Assembly (NCBI GenBank): GCA_949318235.1 | Contig: OX439127.1 | Location: 29,154,953 to 29,218,952 of the forward strand | From: Ecdyonurus torrentis | Taxonomy: Eukaryota > Arthropoda > Insecta > Ephemeroptera > Heptageniidae | Direction: 5' to 3' | DNA: 64,000 bases | Part shown: positions 25,906 to 39,014 of the stretch, in pieces | Position numbering within the stretch: the first letter of the stretch is position 1 | Layout of the letters: each line of letters opens with the position of its first letter | Translations under genes and position numbers: made by a program | Notes under the pieces: model-generated | Database searches by the model: none | What the model was told of the DNA's origin: nothing | The model's input: the letters and a program-made list of their open reading frames with translations, nothing else

Positions 25906-27753
25906 AAAAAGCTGTTCACAATAACGCGTAGATTCACGTAACTTTCACGTAAGAATCCAAATAACATTGATTGTTGTATAATAATAATAATAATAATAAT
26001 AAGTATCTTCACGGAAGAGTAATGTGAATTTACTCGTCATTGTAAACAGACCTAGTTATTAGTGATAAACTAATTCAATTTTTAATTTTCATCAATATTT
26101 AAAAATATTTAAATTTGCAAGATATGAAAAAGGGTGAAAAAGTTTGTTCATAAAAGACAAGAAAACTGAGTTTAAGCAAAATTTTACAATTTTATAACGC
26201 TTTTAAATATAACATTTTATTTCAACATTTTATTATAGCTTCAATAAAATTAATGGAAAATTTGTTTGAAAGTATTGATGGAAATAACATGATATAAATT
26301 TCAAATATTTCATTACAAAATATTACATTATCATTTATATCTTCTTCTTTTTTTATCAATAGCAATGTTATTATTATATAAAAAAAAAAATCATTACAAA
26401 CACGATTGGTTTTTTAAATTAAATTACGTAGAATGAAAAAGTAGAATAAAAAAATCTGGTGATTGTTGTAAAATGGTAACAAAAGAAATATTGAAATTTT
26501 TGTCAAAGAATTTTTTGAAATCAATATATCGGTTTATAAAAGTTGAGAGAGAGAGAAAGAGATTTTTTTTATCTTATATTATAAAAAGTTTTGAGTGCTG
26601 CTGCTTGAAGAAAATGTGAGTAGATACTAATTGAGAGCTGACTGGAGATCCGATTATTTGTATTTGGTGGGAACGAAGCACAAGTTGGTGGAGAGAAAGC
26701 AGTGTCCCATGAGATTCTTCTGCTCTTTCAGACCCAATCATTGCAATCTTTAATTAGCACACAATCTGGCAAACCAATCAAATTTAATCTTCTTATCTTT
26801 GGAACAAAGAAAATTTTAATTCAATATAATTGGAAAGTAATATTTTTTGACTTAAGTAGCTTTATATTTTTTCCTTCTTTTCTGTTACTGAATCATGAAA
26901 TATTTTATAAATAAAGAAGATCATTAAATAAGGCATCATTAGAAATAACGAACCATTTGATTTGAATATAAATATTTAGTACATATTCGTTGTTTTAAAA
27001 ATTTTATATAAAAATATGACTTTGTATTTAGTAAATTAAATAAGAAATTTTTTTTTTCTTGTCCAGTAATACTCTCATTTTGTATGGATTATTGTGAAAT
27101 TTTGTTTCTTACAGCATCATTGAATTATGACATATAACTGAGAATTCATCGAAGAGAAACGTATTAGTCATAGAATGTCAAAACTTCCAGTCAAAAGATT
27201 ATATTCTTTTCCTTTCTAATATTGCTTTCTTTGTGAAGCTAGTAGAGAGTCAGCCATACCTGCCATGCACACAAGATGAAAATAAATCAAATTCACTTTT
27301 TTTTTTTTTTTTTTTTTTTAGCAATGGACAACGAAGGATGGCAATTTCAAAAGTATCTTATGACTTTTAAGGTCTTGTCCGTTAGAATGGGTTTTATGTA
27401 CAACAAAAAATAATAATACGAGGAGAAGGAAATGCGGAAAACCTACAACTGAAATCGAGATTTTTTGCCTTTTTATTATTCAACAATGTATTCAATTTTT
27501 ATCTTCTAAAAGTGTATATAATAGAACTGCCCTCAGATTGAAGTCTATATTTCAACTCAGAAATATCAAGTCTTAGATAAACGTGCAAAAGACGAGAGTG
27601 AAAACACGTTAATTTTTCTTCTCATGGACAAGGCGTTTCTCTGACAAGTTTTTTATTTATTTTTTGTTCCATTTAAGCTTTAATTTTATCATTTAATACG
27701 TTACTGTGGGAAAAAAACTATTTTAAAATCTGTTTATTGTACTTTTTGAGATC

Positions 27754-27755
<2 letters not shown>
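25906..27755. other. Gene-free AT-rich DNA
   Basis: An (ATA) run lies near 25981-26001, a T22 run near 27298-27319, and a slightly GC-richer patch at 26585-26770. No exon is recognised. Confidence 0.5.

Positions 27756-27832
<77 letters not shown>
27756..27832. repeat. (TA)n microsatellite
   Basis: A perfect TA array of about 77 bp. Confidence 0.97.
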
Positions 27833-27837
<5 letters not shown>

Positions 27838-30830
27838 TAACTTGAGAACTGACATAAAACCATAAAAATTGAAACAACAGATTTTTTTTATATATTATAA
27901 AATTATATTTGGTTGAAATTTATTTCTATTCGATATGATAAACTTTTTTATTCTTTTCATTCACAAACTTTCTTTGACGAGCAAATCGATTTAGCGAAAC
28001 TTAATTATAAGATTTTTATAGTATCTATAATAAAAATATCAATGTGTCATTTCAATATAACATCATTTACGATTATTATTTTTATCTTAAGAGAAAATAA
28101 AGTGTTTATTTATTTTTATTTACTTTTTTGTTTATAATAAATATCAAGATTAAGAATCCCTTGGCAATTTTCTTAATTGGACTAATAATACGCTATTGAT
28201 GTTTTGGTATGTCAACGGAATTCTCTTTTAATAAGACAGCAAAGAAATAAAATCTCCAAAAATTTAAGTCCATTTTTTTCCCCCTTACAAATCGGCTTTA
28301 TTTGCGATGTTTGGTAAATTGGTTAGACTTAAGTTTTTTCTGCTTATTAACCCACTCCTGACTTTTTTCTCTCCTTTTTTTATTTTATTTTTTCTTTTCT
28401 TTTCTTTTCTTTCTTTTTTTTATTATAATTTTTTTTATTTATTTTTTAGTGGTGTAACTTGAGAATATATTTTGTTAACCTGAAGTTTCAAGTGTTATTA
28501 TTCTGCTTCTCAAATAGCAATGATCGTACTCGAACTACGACAAAAGCAGAAGAGAAATATTATAATAATAATAATAAGTTCACCTCAATAGCGTCACCTC
28601 AATCATCTCTTATATAAATTGAATAAAGAGAAGTGTATTCGAGTATAATCCCTCTAGGATGCTTGACACTATTATCAGTCAAGTGTGACAATAATATATA
28701 TAAGTCTCACAGTAATATTATACATAATAAATATAAATATAGCTGTGTTGTATAGCAATCAAAATTTCTGCTTCTATATTTTGTGAATTTAAATCTCATT
28801 TTAATAATAAAAATGCTATAAAATCTATCTCACTGAAATTTTTTAAGTAAGAGTAGTAAATTTATTAATTAATTGGTACGATTAATTTTAAATATGCAAA
28901 TTACTTTAAAATAGGTTATATTATCATATTCAGTGATTTGTTTTAATTATATTAAATTTTAATATTGAAACGTAAATTATAACAACAATTTAATGAGATT
29001 TTCAACTACGTCTGTACGTTGTATTCAAATTAAAAATTGTTTCTATATAATTTATAATCTGGGTATACGAAATATACAAAACCAATCTTGCAAGAATAAA
29101 GTGAAGAGAGAAAGCGATATATAGAGAGAAAGAGGGGAGAAAAATATTTGCGGGAATTGGAAATAAATAAATAAATAGCAACACAGCTACTCGTATTCTA
29201 TATAATATAAATTCCTAAACCTAGTGATATTGATAAAATAACAAATGTATAGGGATAAAATTATTATTAAATAATATTATTGTCTAATAGCTTTTTAATA
29301 AATGAAAAATAAATTTATCCTTATTTCTCTATGTACAGTACAATTATCCCTATATAATAAAATTGTAACACAAAACCTAAATAGCGAGTTTTAGACTTAA
29401 AATTTATAATGCAATTAATTAACTTAAGCTGGTTGTTATTTTATTTTATAATTGAAATAACAGTTAAGCTGTACATATTAATTTTACGTATAGCTGATAA
29501 CAAGTTGTGTTTGATACTGATAAGACTACTTTTCCTTGTTCTACTTGTGCAATAGGCTAAATTTGCACAAGCTAAAGCACACACGTTTTGCCAATTACGA
29601 CGTTCTGTTCACAAAGCTGCTAAGAGCAAACTTAAGCTCGTTGATCTCTATATAACGCATCCTCTCGCCCTGCACATGCCGTGTCTCTATACTTTACTAT
29701 ACGTCTTGTGATTAACTTTACAAATCTCAAAGTATTTACTTTTCGGTTTTCTACCCTAAAACTTGAGTTGTTAACTCTTTTTTTACGTATCTTATATTTA
29801 GTAAAACAAAAATCAATTTATTTTTATTGTTAATCGTTTAGAAAGACGGTAGAATTAATATATCACTTTCTTTTTGGAAATTGTACATGTTAATTTGATA
29901 AACTAAACAGAATAAATTGAAATATCTTTAACAACATATTTTTAATTTAAACACATATAGAATTTTTAAACTTTAAAAAAAAAATTGTCAAGAATACTCA
30001 CTTTTAGCCCAAATTATGTTTTGAGAGCTGCTAAACCCAAACTGCAACAATACAAAAGCAAAAAAAAGTTTTAGAAATGTTATCCCTTTTCAATTGTTTG
30101 TGTAGTTTTTCTTCACATTAAGAATTTACAACGTATAATTTGCTGACAACAAAATTTACTTTGTAATATACTTTCTTTTTTAATTATAAATTGTAATCGA
30201 TTAAACGAAAACAATCAATAATGTTCATGCATTCATAAAACAAAAATATATAATATAAAGACATAAATTTTATTTGAGGTAAATAGGAATATGACATAAA
30301 ATAACAATAAACTTTATCGTACAAACAAATTCAATTGCATTTTATATAAACAAGAGGGTACTTTAATATCATATCAAATTTTCCAGTTCAAACTACTTAT
30401 AATTGTTTGAACAATACCATTATTTATTAACTCTTTAAATAAAGTGTATTAAATTATATATTTATAATGGTAATTTAATAGCATCAATCTTAAATAAAAA
30501 TTAAACCATTGTAATTTTAATCTCTGGCGTGAATAAAAAAAGTTATTTTCTCTTTTTAGTAGTGCTATTTTAAAACATCCTTTGTAAGGATTCTGCTTTC
30601 CGAGTCCTTTTTTCCGCATATTATATGGCATCTCGCAGCTTTTAATCCTTTCAATTACTTTATCACACACATACACACTGTAATATTTTAAACGTATTAA
30701 ATTTCTGTTTTATATTATCTATAAAATAAGGAGAAAATATCATTTTATTATACACTCTTTAGATACATTGTATTAATATGTATTATATTGATCAATAATG
30801 ATGGAGCTTTTGTAGTATATTAATAACCTC

Positions 30831-30834
<4 letters not shown>
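27833..30834. other. Gene-free AT-rich DNA
   Basis: The pyrimidine-rich tract at 28364-28446 and the less AT-rich patch at 29520-29710 stand out. The latter includes CTATATAA at 29647-29654 and a short hairpin, TGTGCAA/TTGCACA, near 29545-29571. No coding exon is supported. Confidence 0.5.

Positions 30835-30903
<69 letters not shown>
30835..30903. repeat. (GA)n microsatellite
   Basis: A perfect GA array of about 69 bp. Confidence 0.97.
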
Positions 30904-30907
<4 letters not shown>

Positions 30908-32820
30908 CTGACCAAGTTGCTTCATGAGCAAACTTTTGTGTTGATCGTAATTTATAGCTAAACTTTTTAACCAAGTATCAATATCTATGTATTGTATACA
31001 GTACAAGACTAAAAATACGTATATTCATGTTATGTATATAACTTTTAGCAGTAATGTAGCTTCAATATCAGAATCTTAACTCAAACATTTTATGTTCTTT
31101 ATGTAACATAATATTGCTATTAAAATTAACTCTACTTTTTCAATACTATTTTTTTAGTACATATAAATATAATATTATTTTTATTTACAATTTTTATAGA
31201 TAGTCCCATAAATTTTATTGCTATTTAATATTACTAACAGTCAATAATAAACTTTGTAATGTGATTTTATTTCAAAGTTATGTTATGTGTAATAAAATCA
31301 TGAATGCTCAATATGTAATTCTATTAAATAAATAAAAAATGCTTTATTTTACCTCAATTGTTTGTTTTGTTTTTTAAAATAAATTTTAAGATATTTTTGT
31401 ACATTACAAAATTTAAATGCCATAGAAGGTAAGAATTTTATACGTTATAATGTTGAATCGAAGCAGCTTATTAAATATATAAAATTCTTTTTTTGTACTG
31501 TATCAATATACGTATATATTGCGGTGTATAAAGCAAAGAGGATCAAAAGCTAGTGATTTACTGAAATAAGAGAGAAGAATGAACGATGAAAGGTATGAGA
31601 AGATTAGCATCACACTTTCTGGACTGATAGGATTTCACACCAAAGATTTAAAAGATCCTCTCTCTGTATATATATAATATTTATACCGCTTGCTCGTGGG
31701 AATATAATATTATATCAATAAAGCTTATATAAAATATTTTAAAAGTAAAAAAATGACAATATAATCCGGCTTATTATAAACATATTATTGAAACATTTTA
31801 TTACGTATGTTAAATAATATAACATGTACCGGTTACACAGATACATGCATGCATACATTTTTTGTTATTTATTATTTTTACTTTGTATATTTTATAGAAG
31901 TGCAAAATAAACATATTGTTCTAATTTTACTATACCAGTAAAAGCTTTAATGATGATATTAACAACAAAACTTGCTTAAAACGTACATTATAATTATATA
32001 TTATATATACAATGATAATGGATTTTATTATCCAAAATATAATAAAAATTCATAATCATGAATGAATAATTTAATTTATATAAACTTTTGTCTATAAATG
32101 CTTAGATAATATAAGAGCTTTTTTTTTTCTTTTTTTTTTAATTGTATTTTATGTTTTAAAATAACTTTATTAATAACCATGTTTATTTTATAAGGTGACA
32201 TTCAGATAGCTCAACACAATCGATTATTTTATACCATTATTGTAAGTTTGTATAATGTGTCACATGCAATGTGATGAACAATACCTATATATAGTCGATA
32301 TAATTTCAATCCACTCGAAAATAATTTGAGGGGAGAAATACAATAAGTATCACATTTCAGTTAATCGCACAAATGTCGGTGGAAAATAATTAACGCGCTC
32401 AACTGTATATATTTTCAATAATATAATTAAAACTGTTTTATCCACTTATTGGTTTTGCATACATAGAATTTGAGTTTTGATTATTTAGAGGAAAATTTCA
32501 TTATACTTATAGAAAACCAACAAAATTTTATATACATTCAAAATATTAAATGAAATGATAAAAGTTAATTAATTTGGGGAAAGTTGAATTACCTATTTTT
32601 AATCTATACATATTCTATACATATTGCGATATAGAAAGTTAAATTAATATTTATGTTTATTAATGAAGTTTTATAAAATATACTTTTTAATAGAATGAGA
32701 AAATAGTTTAGAATATTATGTAACTATGGTCAACCGTAATCAAATGGATTAGATCGAAGAAAAAAAAGTAGAAATTATGTACACACGACCACGATAAGAA
32801 TTTTTACCATTCAAAAACTC
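30904..32820. other. Gene-free AT-rich DNA
   Basis: No gene, repeat family or regulatory site is recognised with confidence. Confidence 0.55.
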
Positions 32821-32846
32821 GCGCTAAATTTGCAATGTTATTCTTA
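32821..32846 (+). repeat. Dispersed 26-bp block, copy 1
   Basis: GCGCTAAATTTGCAATG begins a 26-bp segment matching 54037-54062 with a single mismatch. TACCATT precedes both copies by a short distance. Near each copy lies a TGTACACACGA-like motif, upstream here and reverse-complemented downstream at 54 kb. This points to rearranged or partial copies of one element. Confidence 0.45.
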
Positions 32847-33151
32847 TGAGAAAAACACGCGCTGGATTTAAATGGGTAAAATATCTTATCGCGGTACTGT
32901 GTATTTGTACATTACATTTAAAATGCCGACATTGTCAGCTTATGCTTGATACTTGTGACCGTAATACGTCCTCACTCCCGGTGTTTATATCAAACATTCT
33001 GCACTTCACTGTTACTTGCATGCTAGGACATGTCATCCCTTTATATTATATTATTAGGTGCCGTATAACAAAAAACAAAAAAACAAAAAAAAAACAAAAA
33101 CAAAAAAAAAAAACAAAACAGGCAATTTGTGTAGAGATTTTTAGAAACTCA

Positions 33152-33340
33152 GCGGCATCACGGTGAAACAACTATAAAAACAACTATGGTGCAATAGTGT
33201 GTGCATCGTTATGGTTTAACTATTATTATTAAAACTAATTGGAATAATAAGAATTTTTACTTAAGAGTGACAGCTGTGTAAAAACTGTAAAGGCAACCTT
33301 TGCCATTTATAGTTTTAGAGATATTTCGCCGTGATGGCAG
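33152..33340. mobile_element. Candidate foldback MITE, 189 bp
   Basis: GCGGCATCACGGTGAAA at the left is mirrored at the right by TTTCGCCGTGATGGCAG. The similarity extends inward to an ACTATAAAA-like block on the left and its complement in TTATAGTTTTAGAG on the right. Arms are about 35 bp and diverged. Target duplication is not clear. Confidence 0.45.
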
Positions 33341-34580
33341 CACGTTACAATGAAAAATAATAATTAATAAAAAAAAATTAACATAGAGTACAATTTATAT
33401 CGAATACTGTATTTTACTCGAATTTTTTCATAAGAAATGTGTTGTTGTTTTTTTTTGTTTTTTTTTTAAATCCAATGTGTAATACTTTTAAAATAATAAT
33501 TTCATTAACAAGAAAATAACTTATAAAAAATAAATGTAAATTTTAACTTGAGTCATAATAAAATGTTATTATTTACATCTTTTGGTTGTGTGAGAGTTAA
33601 AATAAATACTCGTCAACCTAAAGGAAAATTTTACATTTAGGAACATTATTAAAATGGCACCCAAAAGATTAAGAAAATTTATATTTTGATTATAATGAGT
33701 ACATAACATCAACAAGCTTTACATAAATATTAAATGTATATTACAGTTGAGTAATCTATCCACAAAATGTTTGACGTCATGAATTTACAAAAGTAGTTCG
33801 TGTATATTACAACCCTCTTTCGTGATAAAGCTCTCCTAATCAAAAATTTATATCCCCCTTTCTAATAGAAGGGGTGTATCACACACATTCAAAAAAAAAA
33901 AAAAAAAAATGAACTTGACAATATTTGTAAATAGTAATTTTCTTTTGCTCTCCCAGATCCCCTTTTTTGACAGCTCACAATACATAAACATATAATTATC
34001 TAACAAATTCAATTATTGATTAGAATTTCTTGCACGCAACCAACGTTTATACAAAATTCATATAACATTGAAATGTTTTTTACACTGATTTTTAATTTCA
34101 AACTCTTCTTTCTTTTGTATACGTATTAAAAAATATATATTTTTAATGGCAAAAAAAAAATATATATAATAAAAATAATAATAATTAAAGAACAATACAA
34201 TGAAAAGTACGTAAATTTATGGTGTAATATGTAATAATAAGCTATTAATATTTTATATCGTCGTTATATGTGTACTTTACGTACTCCGATAGTAAAAAGT
34301 TAGCATTCTTTATACATTAAAACTATGCATCTGGCATGAAAAGCAGAAACTAAACTAAATAAAAAATAATAATAATAATAATAAAAGCTCTTTTACCATT
34401 AACTTTTAAAGTAAAGAATTTTCACGTTAAGAGTTAAAAAGAAGTGAACTAGAAAAATAATACATTTTTGTCGATATTTTTCTGATTCATTAGTATTTAA
34501 TACTTAATTAGACGATTCTTTAATTTAATTCGTAACTGTTAAAGTTAACGTTGCAAGAAATACAATAATTAGAATACAAA

Positions 34581-34593
34581 GGGGGGGGGGGGG
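34581..34593 (+). repeat. Poly-G run, G13
   Basis: Thirteen consecutive G in AT-rich DNA. It alone cannot make a canonical intramolecular quadruplex with loops, though it could stack by slippage. Confidence 0.95.
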
Positions 34594-34783
34594 AGTAACA
34601 ATTTTTATTTCCCCGTTTAAATTTTGTTAATACTACATTTTCGTACCGCAAACAAGGAAATGCCAAAATAATATTTATAACGGAAAACTTTTTGAACGCG
34701 GTCAAAAATCTATAAATAATGATTCAATAGTCTGATTTTAGCAACGTTTATTTATAACAACAAAATTTCAGCAGTATACAAAA

Positions 34784-34812
34784 ATAACTATGCTGTACAG
34801 CATAACAGTTAT
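34784..34812. repeat. Near-perfect palindrome
   Basis: ATGCTGTACAGCAT (34790-34803) is a perfect 14-bp palindrome. It is flanked by ATAACT on the left and AGTTAT on the right, with a 2-nt offset. The left half plus core closely resembles AATAACTATGCTATACAACATAA at 13452 onward. Confidence 0.55.
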
Positions 34813-35438
34813 AATATATAAATGAATAATCGCCTTTATTAAAAAAAAAAAGCATAGAAGAAAAAATATTTGCAGTTTTTGAAAGGGCGAGGTTGAAGAC
34901 TGACTCACTCTTAAACCTAACCCTAGTTATGTTTTACAGCATAATTATTTGTGTAATTCCAAAATAGCAACATTTATGATATAAATATGTGTCATGAAAC
35001 CCACATAAAATACAATTTGTGCATGCCATTCGGGGGATAAAAAATGTTAAGGATCTGATGATATTTCCACTAGCGCTGTCTAAACTAAAATAGGGATAAA
35101 ATTTTTCCAATATCTGATTTTTTATCACAAATTTAATATGGCTCCGTGAAATTTTAGAACTTTCAAAAATCAAATATAATTTGATTGTTTGATGAGATAA
35201 CTTTTTGTCAATAATACGAATAAGACAATTATTGGACTATAATATTACGTTCTTTAATTCAAAGAATCATTTTTGGTTAAAAGGTTCGACAACTTTTTAA
35301 ATACACCAATTTTCTGCTACTGATTTCATGCCGGAAAACATATATACATAGTTAGACTGAAATTGCCATATTAGCTTTAGGAGTAAGTGGCATCATTAAA
35401 ACTTATGAAAAGTTATGATTTTGTTTATATTTTTCTTG

Positions 35439-35442
<4 letters not shown>

Positions 35443-35521
<79 letters not shown>
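35443..35521. repeat. Poly-T tract, T79
   Basis: An uninterrupted run of about 79 T, the longest homopolymer in the window. Confidence 0.97.
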
Positions 35522-35523
<2 letters not shown>

Positions 35524-35768
35524 GATATATTATGGTTATATTATTATTTATTATTTAAATTCATAACTCGGAGAAGTTTAAACAGTTATATACTTACATT
35601 TAAGTTATTGATGTAGTTTGTGGTTTCTTTTTACCTTGTCGTTATAATGATGGCAAAAAAGGAAAACTCACTTTCAGTTAAATAAAGTTTATATTTACAA
35701 ACCGTACTAAATTCAACGTGGTAGAGAGAATGAAAGAAACACAAATTTTGTAAGGGGAAAAAGAAAAG

Positions 35769-35893
35769 AAAAAAAAAAAAAGAAGAAGAAGAAGAAGAAG
35801 AAGAAGAAGAAGAAGAAGAAGAAGAAGAAGAAGAAGAAGAAGAAGAAGAAGAAGAAGAAGAAGAAGAAGAAGAAGAAGAAGAAGAAGAAGAAG
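35769..35893. repeat. A-rich tract followed by (GAA)37
   Basis: A-rich sequence leads into about 37 GAA units. This is the same order as at 2130-2342. The complementary strand gives a poly-Leu read-through frame that is not a gene. Confidence 0.97.
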
Positions 35894-37690
35894 AGAAAAA
35901 AAGGTCTCTACTGAAATTATACTCAATTTATTTTTAACCTGTATGTAATGTTGAAATATGAAATGAAGTTTTAAATTAGTATTTGTGTTGAGAACAATAT
36001 AATGACAGTTTAATTTATTCATTAGATATTGAATGCGTATTAATATGACGTGGTTTTACCTTTGGTTTACCTTCCGTTATACGTCAAATAATATTATATA
36101 TACTTGTGGTAATGAATAATATTGCTAGCAAATTAGATTTAATCAAATAAAAATTAAAAAAAGAAATAATCAATTACGTGATTGGCTCGCACAACACAAC
36201 ATATATTCAATATTAATAAACCATAATTATTACATTAATACCACACACTCTATATTAATGAAGTAATAATAATATTACGTAAAATAACCCTCAGGATAAA
36301 TTATCAATTTTATCAATTTGCAACACAAAAATAAATAGTTGTTACATATATAAAATGATGAGGGTAACCTCAATAAATTTATCTAAACGTGTTTCTATCA
36401 CACAAGAACTCCAATTTACAATTCTTATTATAAGAATAATTAAATTATTATAATTTTTTAAATGATTCACACGTTTGAAATATCCTTGTATTTCCATAAA
36501 CAATCCTAAGGTAAACAAACATCAAATGTATTTTATTTTATTGATAAGAATTTAGACAATTTTTTAAAGTGGTACTCAATAATTCGTTTTCACTGCATAA
36601 CCTTTGACCTTTGAAAAAAGGCTTCACGTACGTACGTACGTAATATGTCCGGTGAGACTTTTGGTGAGTTCATAAATCAGCAGGATACTTTATCTTTTAA
36701 TATTATAGTCATAATTATATGAAATGGAAAATAAGAATGATACAGTATTATATCTATTGTAATCAACTATAATATTTCATAATAAACATTTTAGCAAAAA
36801 TCAATTTATTTTCAATGCTCTATGGATATTTGCGTTATTCTGGATGATATTTTATATAAATAATTAGTTCTCAGAGGAATGCAATAATTTTCAAGTTAAA
36901 AATGTTAATAATAAAAAAATCAAACCATTCAAAAAATTATTAATATGGAAAGAATCTAAATAATTTATTATTCAAATTTGCTATTCAGAAACTTTATTAA
37001 TAATCAAGATTACAATGTTTCATAATAATTCTAATAAATTTCACAATATTCAATAATTTTAAATAAATTAATAATATTAAATAATAAACATTTCATTATA
37101 TCTGAACACTGGTTACATTCTTGAATCGTTATAAATTTTATGATTTAAAGGTAAATAGATACCAACAACAACAACAAATTTGTTATGGAATGTTAACATG
37201 TATCATACAGTTTGGGCTACTTCATATTTTAATTATAATAACAGATATTTGAAACGTTTCAAATTATACGTATATCAATCAAAAAATACAAGCTGTATAC
37301 CTATTTATAGAATAATAATATTCTCTAAAAAATTTATTACCCTATAAGTATCTATGCGCGTATATTACGTAAATAAAAAATAACTGTGTAAAAATTAATG
37401 CTTTTCCAATTATAAGTATGTTATATTAGTTTGAATGTTAATTGATAAAATACTATAAATTCTGTAATGTGAGGACCTTGTAATTTCCTGTTATTTTAAA
37501 ATAAATCGAAATAAATTTCCTTTTATCATGAAATATTTTTTTGTTGAAGAACTTATTTATATTTAATCGTAAATTTATCGGCATAATGTTATTGAAAAAA
37601 AAATACCACCATAGTATGTATTTATAAGAAAAAAATTATTATCTAGTACTCTAGCAATTACTTGAGATTTTCACGGTCTTATTTTTACAT
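35894..37690. other. Gene-free AT-rich DNA
   Basis: Contains a short (ACGT) run at about 36626-36642 and a CAACAACAA run near 37163-37178. No gene is recognised. Confidence 0.55.
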
Positions 37691-37819
37691 TAAAGGCGTA
37701 GAACATCTTGAACAAAAAAATTGTGTAATATCCTAACAAACCTGAAAATGAACCTTGATTTTTCCAGAGTCATTGATTTCTAATTTATTTTCTATTCACA
37801 AAATGGAACGAGCGGTCAA

Positions 37820-37827
37820 TGACGTCA
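37820..37827. promoter_or_regulatory. CRE (TGACGTCA), left arm
   Basis: A perfect 8-bp palindromic CREB/ATF consensus inside the MITE left arm. Binding is inferred. Confidence 0.5.
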
Positions 37828-37867
37828 CAGCTCGCCTGGTCCAGGTGCGCATAAAACAAGCGAGCTG

Positions 37868-37875
37868 TGACGTCA
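37868..37875. promoter_or_regulatory. CRE (TGACGTCA), right arm
   Basis: The mirror copy of 37820-37827. The two centres lie 48 bp apart across the MITE loop. Confidence 0.5.
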
Positions 37876-38299
37876 ATGACCGCTCGTGACATTTTTTGAA
37901 TGGAAAGTAAATTAGAAATCAATGACTCCGGATAAATCAACGTTGATTTTCAGATTTGTTAGGATATTACACAACGTTTTTATTCAAAGTGTTCTACGCC
38001 TTTAAATATATAAGCAAATATTTCTTGTATAAAACAGAAGTCAATTTAAGGAAACAACCATCGCATTTAGGATCAATAATAAAGAAAAGGATAGAATTAC
38101 CATCAAGGGCCTTACCACAGTAGAAGTTCTATGAAGAGGTTGAGGTCTCGCGTGGCACAGTATTTTGTTATAAAAACAGTTAATTTTAAAACTGTATAAC
38201 AGAAGTGTATAATAGATAAAGAATATGACGTGTTCTACTCTTATGACTTGTTCTACTCTGTAAGGACATGGAACGCAATAAAATCTTTTTTTTTTTTTT

Positions 38300-38506
38300 A
38301 TTGTTCGTGCATTATTTTCACTACATATCCTACTATATCTATATATGTATTGCTGTCATTCTTTTGTAAATTTGTATAATGTTAATTGTTTATATATGTT
38401 TTTGCTTATAAGTATCTCTCACGTGTTCATTTATGGATAAGGTTTTGTAAAGGGTTGTCAAGTCTTCACAACGCCTTATTAAAGTTATTAATTATTATTA
38501 TTAAGT
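38300..38506 (+). mobile_element. LINE-like 3' end with (ATT)n tail
   Basis: The segment carries a hairpin, GGTTGT...ACAACG (about 38452-38473), then CCTTATTAAAGTTATTAATT and further ATT units. This is the usual layout of a non-LTR retrotransposon 3' terminus. The upstream part is non-coding and T-rich, consistent with a 3' untranslated region of a 5'-truncated copy. Confidence 0.45.
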
Positions 38507-38967
38507 GTATAGATATGCGAGTGGTGTCAAAATAAATGAGGATAAAAATTATCCGTTATCCAAATTGCTCCGGATTATTGGATTCACATAAATTTTATCT
38601 GTTTTAGGTCTGGATCAAAGTAATTCGGATAAAAAGTTAGAATAACTGGGAAAAATTCTGAGTGGATCTAATCTGCATTTTGGGGCTTACCCTCCGGAAA
38701 GAAAGTAATTTTTTTTTCTACATTGATCCTGTGATCCTAATTTTGTTGACCCATTTGCAATCCGGATAATGCCGATTTTGATAAAATTATGTCTGTGAAA
38801 TCTGAACTTTGACAGCATTAGCATGTAACTTTGTTGACCTAAATGAACACAATTTCAAATTGGTCAAAATAAAACAATTCGAAATATAATGCTTTATCAA
38901 GGCAACTATACACAAAAACTTTCTTAAATGTCTTATAATTTTTTGGCACAAAAACTATACTGCAGTG

Positions 38968-38970
<3 letters not shown>

Positions 38971-39008
<38 letters not shown>
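38971..39008. repeat. Poly-T tract, T38
   Basis: An uninterrupted T run. Confidence 0.97.

Positions 39009-39014
<6 letters not shown>

Larger units (their letters stand above)
37693..38002. mobile_element. TA-flanked MITE, 310 bp, carrying two CRE sites
   Basis: Left and right arms of about 143 bp each are inverted copies around a 24-bp loop (37836-37859). The ends read AAGGCGTAGAACA on the left and its complement TGTTCTACGCCTT-like on the right, flanked by TA on both sides (37691-37692 and 38003-38004), as for Tc1/mariner-type insertions. Near the loop, each arm holds a perfect palindromic cAMP-response element TGACGTCA. There is no coding content. The very high arm similarity (ATTTCTAATTTA, TCAATGACGTCA, ACCGCTCG blocks) suggests a young element able to extrude as a long hairpin. 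Confidence 0.88.

Noticed and set aside
32846..33166. 106-codon frame with a plausible hydrophobic N-terminal stretch and Cys residues
   Set aside because: It starts inside a dispersed repeat block, its Lys-rich tail comes from an A-rich tract, and its end runs into a candidate MITE; no domain is recognisable.
34914..34928. CCTAACCCTAG considered as interstitial telomere repeat
   Set aside because: Fewer than two CCCTAA units; expected by chance.
35678..36022. 114-codon frame with a poly-Leu stretch resembling a membrane protein
   Set aside because: The Leu run is the complement of (GAA)37; the flanks are AT-driven.
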